This document shows, piece by piece, positions 1-11,849 of a DNA stretch of 64,000 nt. The stretch comes from Lottia gigantea (taxonomy: Eukaryota > Mollusca > Gastropoda > Lottiidae): contig NW_008709333.1 of the NCBI RefSeq assembly GCF_000327385.1, positions 313,912 to 377,911 of the forward strand. The letters run 5' to 3'. Every line of letters starts with the position of its first letter. Position 1 is the first letter of the stretch. The notes below the pieces were generated by a model, which was not told the origin of the DNA, ran no database searches, and saw only the letters and a program-made list of their open reading frames with translations. The translations under genes were made by a program, and so were the position numbers.

Positions 1-334
1 AAAGGCTCCTTCTCTCCCTCCCCCCCCTCCCCTTCATTGACTTAATAGTAACCGTAACATTACTATCATCGTAACCAACATATACTTCTTCTCCTTATCA
101 TCCCCCCTCTCTTTCGTACACAGGCCCCTTCTCCTCCATCAACTTCTTCTCCTTATACCCCCCACCCCCCCTACCAAGGCTCCTCCTCCCATATGCTTCT
201 TCACCTTCAATAACCTCCCCCTCCTACATAGTCTAAATTGGCTCCTCCTTCCATTAGCCCAGCCCCCCTCCCCTCCCCTCCACATCTATTATTATCATCG
301 TAACCGATTTTATCTTAATATATTTTGTTCACAG

Positions 335-1840
335 TATTGTAGAGATGATCCAAGAGACAATCTACAAACCAGTGGAGGAAATAATCTATTAAATCAGATG
401 GCGGTGGCTGCCACCAACACCTTGATGTCAGCCGCCTTACAGGTATATTAACAAATATACACATATATCTTTACAATTTTTTTCCCTAAGCAATCATGTG
501 TCCTGAAGATCTAGAAATGTTTAAAACATAAATATCAATAACTCTTCCATCTGATCGTTAGTACTTTGTAATACATTATGATCTATACTAATATAGTATA
601 TTTGTTTTGTTCAGAGATATGGTCTAGGTCAATCAGCACCAGCGTTTGGGATTTCGTTACGGTATGATCGAGCACAGGTACCAGTTAACTTTTTAATCTT
701 TATCAAAAGTGAAACGAGAAAAGTATTATGATTTCACGTCTTTCTTCAGCACAATAAGATAAAGAACTGTATGTATAACTTCATTTCATTATCTCATTAA
801 GAAACAGAACAGTAGGATATAAAACTCTATTTCATTTCATTAATCCAATAAGATACAGAACAGTAGGATATAAAACTCTATTTCATTTCATTAATCCAAT
901 AAGATACAGAACAGTAGGATATAAAACTCTATTTCATTTCATTAATCCAATAAGATACAGAACAGTAGGATATAAAACTTCATTTCATTTCATTAGTCCA
1001 ATAAGATACAGAACAGTAGGATATAAAACTCTATTTCATTTCATTAGTCCAATAAGATACAGAACAGTAGGATATAAAACTCTATTTCATTTCATTAGTC
1101 CAATATGGTACAGAACAGTAGGATATAAAACTCTATTTCATTTCATTAGTCCAATAAGATACAGAACAGTAGGATATAAAACTCTATTTCATTTCATTAG
1201 TCTAATATGGTACAGAACAGTAGGATATAAAACTCTATTTCATTTCATTAGTCCAATATGGTACAGAACAGTAGGATATAAAACTACGTTTCATTTACAA
1301 AACAGTAGGATGTAAACCCTTTTTTCATTTCATTAGTTTTATAGATTAGTAGACCCCATTTACATGGATTGTAAAGAGGCTTTCTGAATTTTTTTTATGT
1401 GTAACGGGGACACTGATATATTCAATTTGCGCCATTCCAATTTTCAACCAGACGTCTATGTTGCAATTCCACTCAAACTAAACATTTTATGATGTCACTA
1501 ATCGCGAAGTCCTTATTATGATATAACATATTTTGCGATCAGTGACGTCATCAAACGCTTAGTTTTAGTGGAATTGCAAGAACCAAGGACTTCTGATTGA
1601 AAATTGGAATGGTGCAATTGATGCATTCAGTGTCCGCGAAACACATAAAAATTTTAGAAAACCTCTTTAAAATCCCTTTAATGTCTTTGTAAAGTATATA
1701 AAATTTAGGCGTAAAAAACCATGTAATTTAAATACTGTTTATTTTAGATGGGGGATGACGTAGCCAGTAGATGGAACGTGGAAAGTTCTGTTAATGTAAC
1801 TCCAGATCTAATTTTTGGATTACTCCAGACATGGAAATAG
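335..1840 (+). CDS. 3' part of an unrecognised multi-exon gene
   Basis: Three exons with good splice sites and matching phase (0) give the last 87 residues of a protein: 335-442 (after ttcacag, before gtatat), 615-677 (after gttcag, before gtacc) and 1748-1840 ending in TAG. The first encoded peptide starts YCRDDPRDNLQTSGG and continues with an alanine/methionine-rich stretch; the second contains RYGLGQSAPAFGISLRYD; the last ends FGLLQTWK. The exon chain is open in only one frame and exon edges are clean, so it is probably real coding sequence. The 5' part lies left of the window. I do not recognise the family and see no catalytic motif. Intron 2 holds a 51-bp minisatellite and a fold-back MITE. 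Confidence 0.6.
781..1340. repeat. 51-bp minisatellite, about 10 copies
   Basis: Tandem units containing aacagtaggatataaaac followed by ctatttcatttcatt, in an intron of the gene ending at 1840. The same unit forms a second array at 58977-59460 and occurs singly at 4739-4805, near 7255-7300, 27475-27520 (reverse) and 36975-37010. The unit resembles the 3' tail of a SINE-like repeat. Confidence 0.9.
1358..1682. mobile_element. Fold-back MITE, TTAA-type (family A)
   Basis: Two arms of about 150 bp are inverted copies of each other around a short AT-rich centre. Arms contain ggattgtaaagagg at the outer end, gtgtccc/gggacac, then cagacgtctg and tgacgtca. Better-preserved copies end in TTAAAGGGATTGTAAAGAGG with TTAA at both ends, which fits the TTAAAGGRR terminus known for T2/Kolobok-type MITEs. 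Non-coding; presumably moved by a transposase encoded elsewhere. Confidence 0.8.
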
Positions 1841-2473
1841 ACTATGGATTTTCTTCAGTTTCTCTCGGCAATTTCCATAAAGTTGAATCTTATTAATTTA
1901 CAAACGGTCTACCGTTAAAGTTCTGCTAGTTCATAGTAATGAATGGTAGTCATTATTTACCGGATATGTATCCAAATTGTCAAGTGATCACGTGATTCTG
2001 GTAGTTCAAACATCAGAGTTGGCTCGTTCTTTGTAAGCAAAGACAATGAAAACAAAGAATTCGTAAGATATAAATTTAAACTGATAATAAAATGTATCAT
2101 TGATGAACCAATAGTCAAAATATAGCATTCAAATCATAAGTAAAATTCCCAAAGGCTCTAAATTTATGGACTTCATTCATGCCACAATATTACAATCACT
2201 TGACAAATAATCGTAAAATGTCGGAAATAAAGAGTTTCGCCCAAGAAGACACAGCAAAATGTACAATTCATTACAAAGAGAGATTCGGCTTTACGGAAAC
2301 TGCCGAGGATTGCCGAATGATAAACTTTTAATTTTTCTAGTTTGGATGCTTAAACTAACAATACTAATCAGATTAACCTTAAATTAAAAAAATCTAAATT
2401 AAATATCAAAACCACAAACAAATTGATCACAGTGTCTCTAATGATCTAGAGGCCGGTACAGGGAAATTCTAAA

Positions 2474-2797
2474 TTAAAGGGATTGTAAAGGGGTTTTCTA
2501 AATTTTTTATGTGTATTGGGGACACTGACAGCATCAATTTGTACCATTCCAATTTTCAACCAGACGTCTGTGGTTCCTGCAATTCTACTAAAAGTAAGTG
2601 TTTGATGACGTCACTAATCGCAAAATATGCTTTAACACATTAGGACTTCGCGATTTGTGACGTCAACAAACATTTAGTTTTAGTGGAATTGCAGGAACCA
2701 CAGACGTCTGATTGAAAATCGAAAGGTTGCAAATTGACGCTATCAGTGTCCCCAATACAAATAAAAATATTAGAAAACCTATTTATAATCCCTTTAA
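2474..2797. mobile_element. Fold-back MITE, TTAA-type (family A), nearly whole
   Basis: Best preserved copy: begins TTAAAGGGATTGTAAAGGGG and ends with aatccctttaa, arms of about 150 bp in inverted orientation, with gacgtcactaatcgc near the centre. The apparent coding frame at 2640-2948 on the minus strand is only the element read through and is not a gene. Confidence 0.85.
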
Positions 2798-3477
2798 GCA
2801 GTATGATATATCCCTTGTTTAAGATGAATACCATTTCCTTATTATGTGCCTCTAATACAATATCTTGAGAGATACCACCATTTAACAATGAACATTCCTC
2901 TTTCATTTTGTCAACTTTTTGATCGACCCATTTGCGATATTTGCTCAAGCTTTTAGTAAATTTTTTTTTTATAAATGTGCGGATTAACTAATTTTGTATT
3001 ACAATTATGTATTTTATTTGTGTTACTTTATTGCTTTGCTTTTGAATTTATCTTTTACAAAATCTTTCTATAACGGGTAGGGGTGTGGCCCCAAATTACG
3101 CTACTGCAATCACCCACTTAAGGGTCTAAACTGTCTTGATGAGGATTATTTATCTGTAACATGTGTCAACAGCATGGAACGAGCCTGAACATGATGAGTT
3201 CTTATCAAGTAGCTAACATTAAGTCCTATTTAAGTTAACGTTCATTTCGAAAACTAATTATCCTGACGAAGATTGTGTATCTGAACATTTCTTAGTAAAT
3301 TTGAAAGTTAACGCCCATTTCCAAACTAGCTGCCCTGGCGAGGATTGTGTATCTGAAACGTGTCGGCGGCATGAGATGTCCTAATATTTAGTCCTATAGT
3401 TGAAAGTTAACGCCCATTTTCAAATCTAGATGTCTAGAAATCAGCTGGAAGCTAATGAATTTTTCAACATGAAGTAT

Positions 3478-4365
3478 ATAAAGTGAGTAAATATTTCATA
3501 ATCATAAAGTGGTATCAGGTGTCTAGAAGAGTAAGCATATCCTGCCTAGCGCCAAACCCGACATAGCTGCTTAACATACCGGTACACAACAAACTTGACA
3601 AATCGGAGCATTAAAACAATAGTGACTTGACTGATGAGTTTAAAAGTTCAAGGAACGTAACTCATGAAAACATATTTGAGTAATTTTATTTTCAATATTT
3701 TATTTCTTCATTTATAACAGAATTTTCTTCTTTACCATTCAGTTCAAAATTACTTCCAATGTCTAAAAAATTCAATTCTTCACCTTTAATTTCAAACTTG
3801 TGAAATTCTTTAGCGAATGTCAAAAAGAATGCCGTGGCTATAAAGGCGACAACCCATTCTAGAAATGTAGATATCACGTGCTCTGTATATCCCTGAAATA
3901 AATAAGTTAATAGTAATAAATTAAACAAGTACTAACGATTCGAACCGCAACATGAAACCCAAAATCCAAACAACACATTGGGATTGTGTCGATTTGACTC
4001 TGATAGCTGTTTTGAAATTTAAGTTGACTGCTCAAACAGATAAACTAGGCCCTGTTTTGTGCCGATTTTCCGCATCTCCGGAGGCTTAGGGATTTTAAAC
4101 CTATTTATTTTATCGGATGCGCCAAACCTAAATATAATTGGGTAGACTCTAATTCCTGTAATAGAGTTTTGAGTTGCCTCCCTTGCTTAACCAAATTGAG
4201 TGGATACTTTTGTCTCTCAATAAATTGGTTGCAGCTTATAAATTTATCATATAAAGAATTCAATCATCATCAATCATAAGTGAGTAAGTATTTCATAGTG
4301 AAAAGTGGTACCAGGTGTCTAGAAGACTTAGTATATCTTGCCTGGTGCCACACCCTGAGCACCAG
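3478..4365. repeat. Two degenerate copies of a dispersed repeat (family D)
   Basis: The phrase gtgagtaa-tatttcata followed by gtggtatcaggtgtctagaag occurs at about 3480-3560 and 4280-4365. A longer relative at 45710-45925 also carries gaaccgcaaaacgaaaccc, which has a weak match near 3935. Other relatives: 9420-9580 and about 15640-15700 (reverse), 62145-62260. Ends are not defined. It overlaps the 3' side and last intron of the DRAM-like gene. Confidence 0.6.
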
Positions 4366-6429
4366 AAGTCCGAAATAACATAGTAATAGTAGAAGCTAAG
4401 AGGAAGATAATGCAGACATATAAATCTTAAGATGGCATGTTTTTATAAAAAAAATATGTAGACAACTTGGATCCCTTTGAAATTATTACAGTCTTACCTT
4501 TACTCCCGGACCCCATTTTAGAGGATCGTCCGGTTGCAGTTTACTGGCTATTGTGGCAAAAATCAAAACTTTATCTTGTTAAGGATAATAAAACCGATGG
4601 TTGAACTCATTCATAAAAAGGTGGGCACAGCTAATAGGTTATGGGTAGGGTTAACTAATTTAAATTCTAAATGTGATGGATCTTGAAATGTACAGCCTGT
4701 TGCACACGGGGTCTCAGTTTATCAATCACTTTGAAAGACTAGACGCTTTTCATTAGCCCACATGGTGCGGAAAAGTAGGACGTAAAACTCCATTTCATTT
4801 CATTCCGATGTCAGCCACTGCGACAATTTCAATTTAGTAATCTCCATTAAAGGATACAGACCACAATACCAGTGGTATTCAAAATAGTGAGGACAAGTCT
4901 AAGTCTGGTTAAACCGAGACTATGTCCTGGCAGTAGACTTGTTTTATAGGACAAAAATGTCTGCAGCCACATGTACACATTACCTACTATAAAAGCCAGA
5001 AAGGCTCCGATTAAATGCACTGCTAATACGTTGGTTTCCTGAAAATTATAACAAACGAACAGGCACTATAACTTTGCTATCCATGTTGTATTCAATAAAA
5101 TTTTAGTTATTTCCCTTTACCCAATATTTAGATTGAGTTATTTCCCTTAGTTATATCTTATATAAAGTTACTTCCCTTATTTCTCAAATCTAATGTCCCA
5201 ATGTGCTAATGACGTCTATGAATAACAGAGTTCGTTTTTTATAAAAGAGTTTCACGAAGCGGTATTTCCGGCCTTTGGTGACATATTGATATGACTCGAC
5301 TCGTTTAGTTGAAAACCCCCAAAATACCGAATTGCTTCCGAACGAACAGTTTCCATTTTCTACAGTGAGACATCAACAGAGGGCCGAAAATTCTTCTGGG
5401 GTTCTCTTGATTCCGTCTTACGGAAGGAAACTACCGAGGATTGCCGAATGACAGAGCTTCAAGAACCATATTTTTGATCTTTGGGATGAAATATTGCAGC
5501 AGAACTGACCTGGAAGTTGGCGACCATGTAGATGCCTAAAGCCGCTGCCCAGCCAGTAATGAATGCCACCTTATTTAATATCAGTAACGCCCGCCTGTTA
5601 CTGTCACCATAGTGATAATATACTTGTTGATATCGTAGTCGGATTGCTCGAGCAGCTAGAATAAAGGGGTTAAAGGTCGTGAGTTATTAAGACAACCTGC
5701 TAGCTAGATAGATTGACACATACCACAGCGAGTGCTTACGGGTCACATCCCTTCTGATCAGAGATCGACGAATTGAAGGATGGAAATTGATAATGATGAT
5801 GATGGATGCTGGATGTTAATGGATAGATGGAGATTGATGATGGATGATGGCGGGATGACGACGTTCATGATGATGATGATGATGATGATGATGATAATGA
5901 TTGCTGGATGATGATGGTGATGAATCGACGCTGATGATAATTGTTACTTACTGAGAAGGGCATAAATTCCTAAGAAAAACCCGAAAACACAACTTTCTGG
6001 AGCTCGAGTACCTGTATCACTGGAAACAGAAATTAATATCCACAAATTCTTGAAATATTCTATCAAATCAACTAACTAAAGGGCACAATGCTCATCAGTG
6101 ACTCAGCAAATATGGCCCTTGATACCTAATGCAGAGGGTTAGATTCATTTTAAAAGGATATTTGGATCAGCTAACAGAAGGCCCAATCAATGAGCGAATT
6201 GGTGGGGTGGGTGCTTTAATCCTGGATTGGTGTCTTGCATGAAAAGTCACACATTCCATGCAAAAGATGACTTGGAGCTGGTAGGAGTTATCAAGTTCCG
6301 GTAGAGGATGGACCCCTTCGTGGTTTTGACTGCTTTATCGTCCAGGTAGGAAACGGAATATCAATGGTTCTTTACCTGATATATGGAAACAAGGCGTGTA
6401 CGTGATCCAATAAAACAGCTATCGTGTAT
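3692..6429 (-). CDS. DRAM/Frag1-family lysosomal membrane protein (copy 1, 5' end not found)
   Basis: Six exons on the minus strand: 6376-6429, 5952-6019, 5510-5655, 4984-5038, 4498-4547, 3692-3892. Splice phases agree throughout. Family hallmarks seen: FPYIS joined to DTGTRAPESCVFG across a junction, LNKVAFITGWAAALGIYMVANFQ-type segment split over 5510-5655 and 4984-5038 (GIYMVANFQ then ETNVLAVHLIGAF), and the last helix HVISTFLEWVVAF ending in TFAKEFHKF. DRAM proteins are six-helix endolysosomal proteins linked to autophagy; that role is known for the family, not shown here. Oddities: no convincing first exon upstream, and the exon at 4984-5038 is about 132 bp shorter than its counterpart in copy 2 (31300-31486), so one membrane helix is missing although the reading frame still joins. 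Could be divergent, partly degraded, or have an exon I failed to see. Confidence 0.8.
4739..4805 (+). repeat. Solitary SINE-like tail unit
   Basis: Contains gcggaaaagtaggacgtaaa followed by actccatttcatttcatt, the single-copy form of the sequence that is tandemly repeated at 781-1340 and 58977-59460. Confidence 0.6.
5790..5945. repeat. GAT/ATGG-rich microsatellite
   Basis: Imperfect gatggatga-type repeats running into a pure (gat)n tract at about 5868-5893, inside an intron of the first DRAM-like gene. Confidence 0.9.
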
Positions 6430-8249
6430 CTATAAAATAGTCAAAATCATAGATTAAGGAGAGGGTGGGGAACTCATCAGAACTTGACTTGTAACGTCTT
6501 ATTTCCCGATGTTCAACAATATAAGAAAAATCCTTTAAAAGAGGAAATTTTTTTGGTAGGTATTCTAATCATTTAGAAGACAATTTAAGACTCTAGGTAC
6601 TATTTTGAAGCTGCTATTTCCATTCACAATAAAAGACATAGTGGTCGAAACCACAGTGGCCGAAGGACAATATTACTCCAGATTCTTGGAAGAACTGGCC
6701 GAGACATCAGAATTCTTCTTGCCTTTAAGAGGATTTGATCCCATGACACCTGATCGCCTAAAAGACGACAATCCAAACCGCTACTGTCTGAGTTATTCCA
6801 CTATTTTTTTTTATAAAATCCAACTTACGATGTGAAACAAGTGATAGGAAAGAAAGCAGTGATCACAATTAAAATATAGTGTCCTCGGTACGTAAAACCC
6901 ATTTTATATACACTGTTAATACACAGAGATATGTCCCTTGATATAATAAATAATCTGAGTAGTCTCCCTTCACACTCACAACCAGTTATCTCCCTTGACA
7001 AGTTCCAGATCGCAGCTTTTGTCCTAGTTTCTTTATTTCTATCCTTTTCTTGAAATGGTGTTTAAATTCAGATAAAATGTAACACGGTTAAAAGGAGTCC
7101 TGTCAGCAATTTCTTTCGACCTTTAATTTAAAACAATTAAAAATCCCATCTTTGTTATACAAACTATTGTTTGGAGGGGTTGGGGGTTTCTCTGTAGGCC
7201 TATCCCCTCTGACACCGCCACTTATAAAGATCTAAAACTCTAAATTCATATCAAGAGTCCAATAAGATACAGAACAGACTCTGAACAGTAGGACGTACAA
7301 TATAGCCTAGAACAGTTAGACACAACGTCGCCGAAATAGAGGCATAATAGAGAGCGATAATCGCGGCTATACTCTCGTCTGCTGTGTCATTCTGTTACCG
7401 GAAACCTGCGACACAGTGACGACCAAAGAGTTATATGAATCATTAGTAACGACCATCACAGAACTTCTTTAAAATGGGCACTGGAACTAGATCTTTAACA
7501 TAATAAAACGAAATGAAATAGAGTTTTGCGTTCTAGAAGTGATTTTTTAAATAACATACCTGAAAGTCAAGACTAAATAAAAACAATATTTCGTTCGTTA
7601 TCTGCCAATATCTCATCGATATCACGAGGGTTGGGTTTATTTTATGGACAGCTAATTAAACCTTAATATTTAGAATCTAAATCAAAAAAGAGATTTGCAT
7701 CTAATTTAAATCATGAAATTAATGGACATGACACAAAGTGCAGAGTGTGCTCAGGCCCGTAGCCAGACTTGATTGTTCGGGGCACAATAATTTGGTGTTT
7801 AGTTGCCGTGACAACATAGGTCAAAATAGGGAAGACGTAAATCCTGATTTTAAAGAAAAACTGTAGTCACTAAAACTAAATATACAATTTATTTCAGACA
7901 ATTTCTTGCCAAGAAATTCTGAGCCGTTCAGTCAGCCATGTCAGGGAAATACAACCAAATTAACAACCGTAGATTGTCTAATCTAAAGAGGAGGCTAATC
8001 ACTTCAGTTCTCACATTGCACACTACATGGAGTTTCTCGTTTTTAACACGCAAAAAGTAGCACATAAAATACCAGCCACGTTATATAATATTTGTCAGAA
8101 TAAGTCGACCATAATTTGGTTTGTTTGGTTGAAAGATAACATTCTCTTATCGCTAAGAAATACTCCGTCTGGTTAATCAAATATTTGTTATCAAACAGTC
8201 CTAGTGATTGTAAATAAAATATCAGACTGGTCGAATAAATCCCTTCTTA
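6430..8249. other. Intergenic or 5' region of the DRAM-like gene, no gene seen
   Basis: AT-rich sequence upstream of the first recognised exon of the minus-strand DRAM-like gene. A 76-codon frame at 6605-6835 (+) has balanced composition but no splice context or family I recognise. Fragments of the 51-bp unit occur near 7255-7300, and gacacaacg / tgctgtgtc near 7318-7387 form a short inverted repeat like a MITE remnant. The missing first DRAM exon could lie here but I could not identify it. Confidence 0.5.
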
Positions 8250-8700
8250 TCAGTGGACAGTAGTGGTAACAATGCCTATTATGAAAACAGCCTCTATTGT
8301 GGTAAAAACCCCTATTGTGGTGACAACCCTTATTATGGTAACAGCCACTATTTGTTGTAACAGACTCTATTGTGGTAACAGCCCCTACTGTGGTAACAGC
8401 CTCTACTGTGGTAACAAGCTCTATTGTGGTAACAAGCTCTATTGTGGTAACAAGCTCTATTTTGGTAACAACCTCTATTGCAGTAACAAGCTCTATTGTG
8501 GTAACATCACCCATATTGTAGTAGAGACCTGTATTGTGGTATCAACCTCTATTGTGGTAACAACATCTATTGTGGTAACAACCTCTATTGTTGTAACAAC
8601 CCCTATTGTTGTAACAACCTCTATTGTTGTAACAACCTCTATTGTTGTAACAACCTCTATTGTTGTAACAACCCCTATTTTTGTAACAACCTCTAACAAG
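8250..8700. repeat. 18-bp minisatellite, about 25 copies
   Basis: Units of the type ctctattgtggtaacaac. Because 18 is a multiple of 3, open frames appear on both strands (8263-8757 plus; 8191-8514, 8493-8699 and 8542-8790 minus); these repetitive frames are by-products, not genes. Confidence 0.95.
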
Positions 8701-9068
8701 TGCTTTTATGATACAGTTGTCCCAAATATAATGAAGCCACAATACATGAACAAATAAATGAACAAACGTATTTTGAAAAATCACATTCATTTCTAAGTAT
8801 GCATAAATGTTTATAATTCAAATGATTTTTTTTACAAATTTTTCCCAAATGGTATTCAATAACAATTTAGTTATAACTCGTAATTGGTCAATCTTTGTAA
8901 TAAGGTTTCAAATGTTTAATAATTTCTTTAAGTTTGAGATATCACAACTACTGTGATTACAAATTGTATAAAACTCAGCTGCAGCTATAGAGATTTCACA
9001 CACATAACATTGTCCATTTATCACTTAATTATACAATGTTTGGACAAAAATTCTACCACACTTTAAGC

Positions 9069-9405
9069 ATAAAGCTCAGATTCCATATACGCGTCATGCG
9101 GACATAAATGGCCCCTGTTAAACGTATGCGTTATTTTTCTTTTGACGCACGGACTTCTAGACAGATGGATGCTTTGGTGCATAAAAAAGACAGGGAATCC
9201 TCACAAAATACGTCACATTTGGGGGATCTCAGCGCGGAGAGGCAACAAAAATTTCTACACCCGGCGATTTTTTTTTGACGCTTGACGGAGACCATTTGAT
9301 GGATACCGCTTCCGCATATATGGAATCATATCCTCTTAAACCAACCGTTTCGATTTTTAACGCATGACGGATCCGCATGACGCGTATATGAAATCTTAGC
9401 TTTAA
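9069..9405. mobile_element. MITE with CG-rich terminal inverted repeats
   Basis: Left end taaagctcagattccatata then cgcgtcatgcgg; right end is its inverse (ccgcatgacgcgtatatgaa then atcttagcttta). About 337 bp, no coding capacity. Its TAAAGC terminus is shared with elements at 18211-18591 and 61832-62113. Confidence 0.75.
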
Positions 9406-9589
9406 GCTCTCGAATCCAATTCCAAGACTTTACTTTACTTACTCAGTTATTATTGATATACTTCCTCATGTGAAAAGTTCATTAGCTGCTTCAAATGTAT
9501 TCCCAATATGTTGTTTTGGATTTCTAGTTTCGTTTTGCAGTTCAAAGTTCGGCATTCGGCATTCAAGGTTCGAAATCAATCTTAATGAT

Positions 9590-9920
9590 GGGTTTCCTTA
9601 TTTTTTAGTGTCAAATTAAGCAAACTATTTGATTAATTGCTGTTTCTAATGAATCATGTATCCTTAATCATACCATTATGTGCTTATTGCATATAATGAA
9701 GAGTTTTAATAAATGAATGTACGTAGTCTGGATAAACAAAAAAATACTTTCTGACCTTTCTTGACCGGTCACTCATTGGAATTCTGCAGGTAATTCTTTT
9801 CTAATTTGGCTCATTATGAATTAATTATGGACATGTGAGACAAACTGGTATTTTTCAAAGTCTATTCATATAAGTATTCGCATTTTCATTTTCATAAATG
9901 CAATAAGGGAACCCATCTTT
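9590..9920 (+). repeat. Dispersed repeat (family F), inverted partner at 58060-58400
   Basis: Shares a long series of phrases with the reverse strand of 58060-58400: taatcataccattatg / catatcattatgttcttat, ccggtcactcattgga / ccaatgagtgaccg, ggacatgtgagacaaactgg, and gggaacccatctttaa. No coding frame is evident. Confidence 0.7.
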
Positions 9921-11849
9921 AAAGGCTAATTACCATTTAACTAAATTGTGTCTTTCATGACTAATAACACACAAAAAATCAATTAAAAAAAATGGAAAAA
10001 ATAAAAAATGACAAAAAAAAATGATGTAAAAAGATCACCAAACTGAATTTGTAACTGATTTCTATGTTCACAACCGATCTACAGACAGCACTAATTGTTA
10101 AATCATTATGTACAATTTTTATTATAATTTATTTATCTTTATTATTAATTTCTATACACAATTTTCATTGACTATTTTCCTTTATTTAAAAGATAAGGGA
10201 GGCAACTTGGGAGAATAAAGTCCCCTTGCAATAATGACCCAAATTTATAAGAAACACAAACTCTTTTATTTAAAAAAAAAATTGTAACAAAAGGATTAAT
10301 AAAGCTATTCTAATTTAATGTCCCAGTGGTGAAGTCGAGTAACCCTGGAAAATAATAAACTCTTCTCTGGAGAAATGTACTGTGTGTCCTGCTATCGCTT
10401 GTAAATATGAGATCGTTTTAAGCAGACACAATATCTGAGTGCTAAGAAAAAAAAAAAAAAATGTGAAAAAGAAAAGATGTAAAAATTTTGATGGAATTCA
10501 TCTTTAAAATACTGGTATTAAAGATAGGTTTCTTTAATTAAATAAAAATAAGGGAACCCATCTTTAATTAAGGTACTGGTATTAAGTAATTTTCTCCTTT
10601 AATACTGATAATCTTCTTTACACAACACTTACTTTTGGACTTAAAATTATTTTAACTTTACATATTCATATTTTGTATTCAGATATGAACTATAAAAATA
10701 TTTCAATGGATTTTCTGGGAGAATAACCCAGCTGTCAACTTTTATAAATTCATGAAAACAGTAATTATTTCTTACCCTTGTCTCTCAATGGGAATAAAAT
10801 ATTAATTTGGTAATATTATTAAATGAATTACAGTTTTTAGATTAATTTCATAATATTAAGGTAGTAATCATTGTTTTATCAAACTAAATCGATTTTCAAT
10901 TTTCAAAAGCAGTCAGATTTAAAAATTGTTTTTTTTATCGTATATGGTACAATTGTGCTGTTTGATTATTATATAAATATTTCACAATATAGCAAATCTA
11001 TCAGAGAACACTCCAACTTAAACAAAATAAAAAAATTAACAAAATAAAATCTGTTGTAAAGCAATTATCTAGAAAATCAATTTTCATAGAAAAAAAAAAA
11101 TCAATTATTAAGGGGAGATAAATAATGTAAATTTTTTATTTTTACAGAAAAGACTTTTTTTCTATTTTATTAGAAACTGATTATAATATCTATATTTTGG
11201 TCTGGTAAAATATTGCAGTATACTAGAATAATATATTGTTATATTAGCAAGACTGAAAATAGTTTCATAGGCAACAAAACATCCCTAATTTTACAAATGA
11301 ATTCTTCTATACATACATAGTACTGTATCATATGTATCAAAGAATAAATGTGGACTAGTTCATTATGATATTTAGGGACCAATTCTATAAATGGACTCTA
11401 CTGAACATACATAGCACTGTATCATATAGATTGAAACAATGCACAGAAGGAAGAGTAAAATTCTAAAAGAAGATACCCTCTCCCTTAAAAAAAACCGTAA
11501 TTTACAAATTAACTCTTCTCAACATACATAGCACTATGATAGATAGAATGTATGTGTGGAATAGTTCAATATTAGATCAAGGGATGTCACCCTGTCACCA
11601 GTTAAAGTGAACTCTACTAAACATGCATAGAACTAAATCTATCATACAAATAGAAAGTATTGGAAGCATACATTAAATATATGAGGGTTGTCATCCCTAA
11701 TTTAACAAATGAGCTCTTCAAATAATGATATAAAGAATGCATATTAGGAATAGTTCACTCAAAGATTAAGGGGTATAAAGAGATGACTATGACACCATTT
11801 CCAGAATTGTATAAGTAATTAAAATTAAAATTCCTAACAAAGAATTAAA
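9921..11849. other. Very AT-rich intergenic stretch, no gene seen
   Basis: Mostly A/T runs with a diffuse repeated phrase (acatacatagcactgtatcat, near 11310, 11405, 11520 and 11625). It lies downstream of the glycogen synthase stop codon and may include its 3' untranslated region. Confidence 0.6.

Noticed and set aside
2640-2948. 102-codon minus-strand frame
   Set aside because: Reads through a fold-back MITE and AT-rich flank; no splice or family evidence.
6605-6835. 76-codon plus-strand frame with normal-looking composition
   Set aside because: No family, no splice partners and isolated in intergenic DNA; kept only as a note.
8250-8700. Possible CRISPR-like array (regular short repeats)
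   Set aside because: Units are contiguous with no unique spacers and the host is a eukaryote.
8191-8790. Several frames on both strands with repeated GNNLYC or VVTTIE words
   Set aside because: All arise from an 18-bp minisatellite; frame length follows from unit length.
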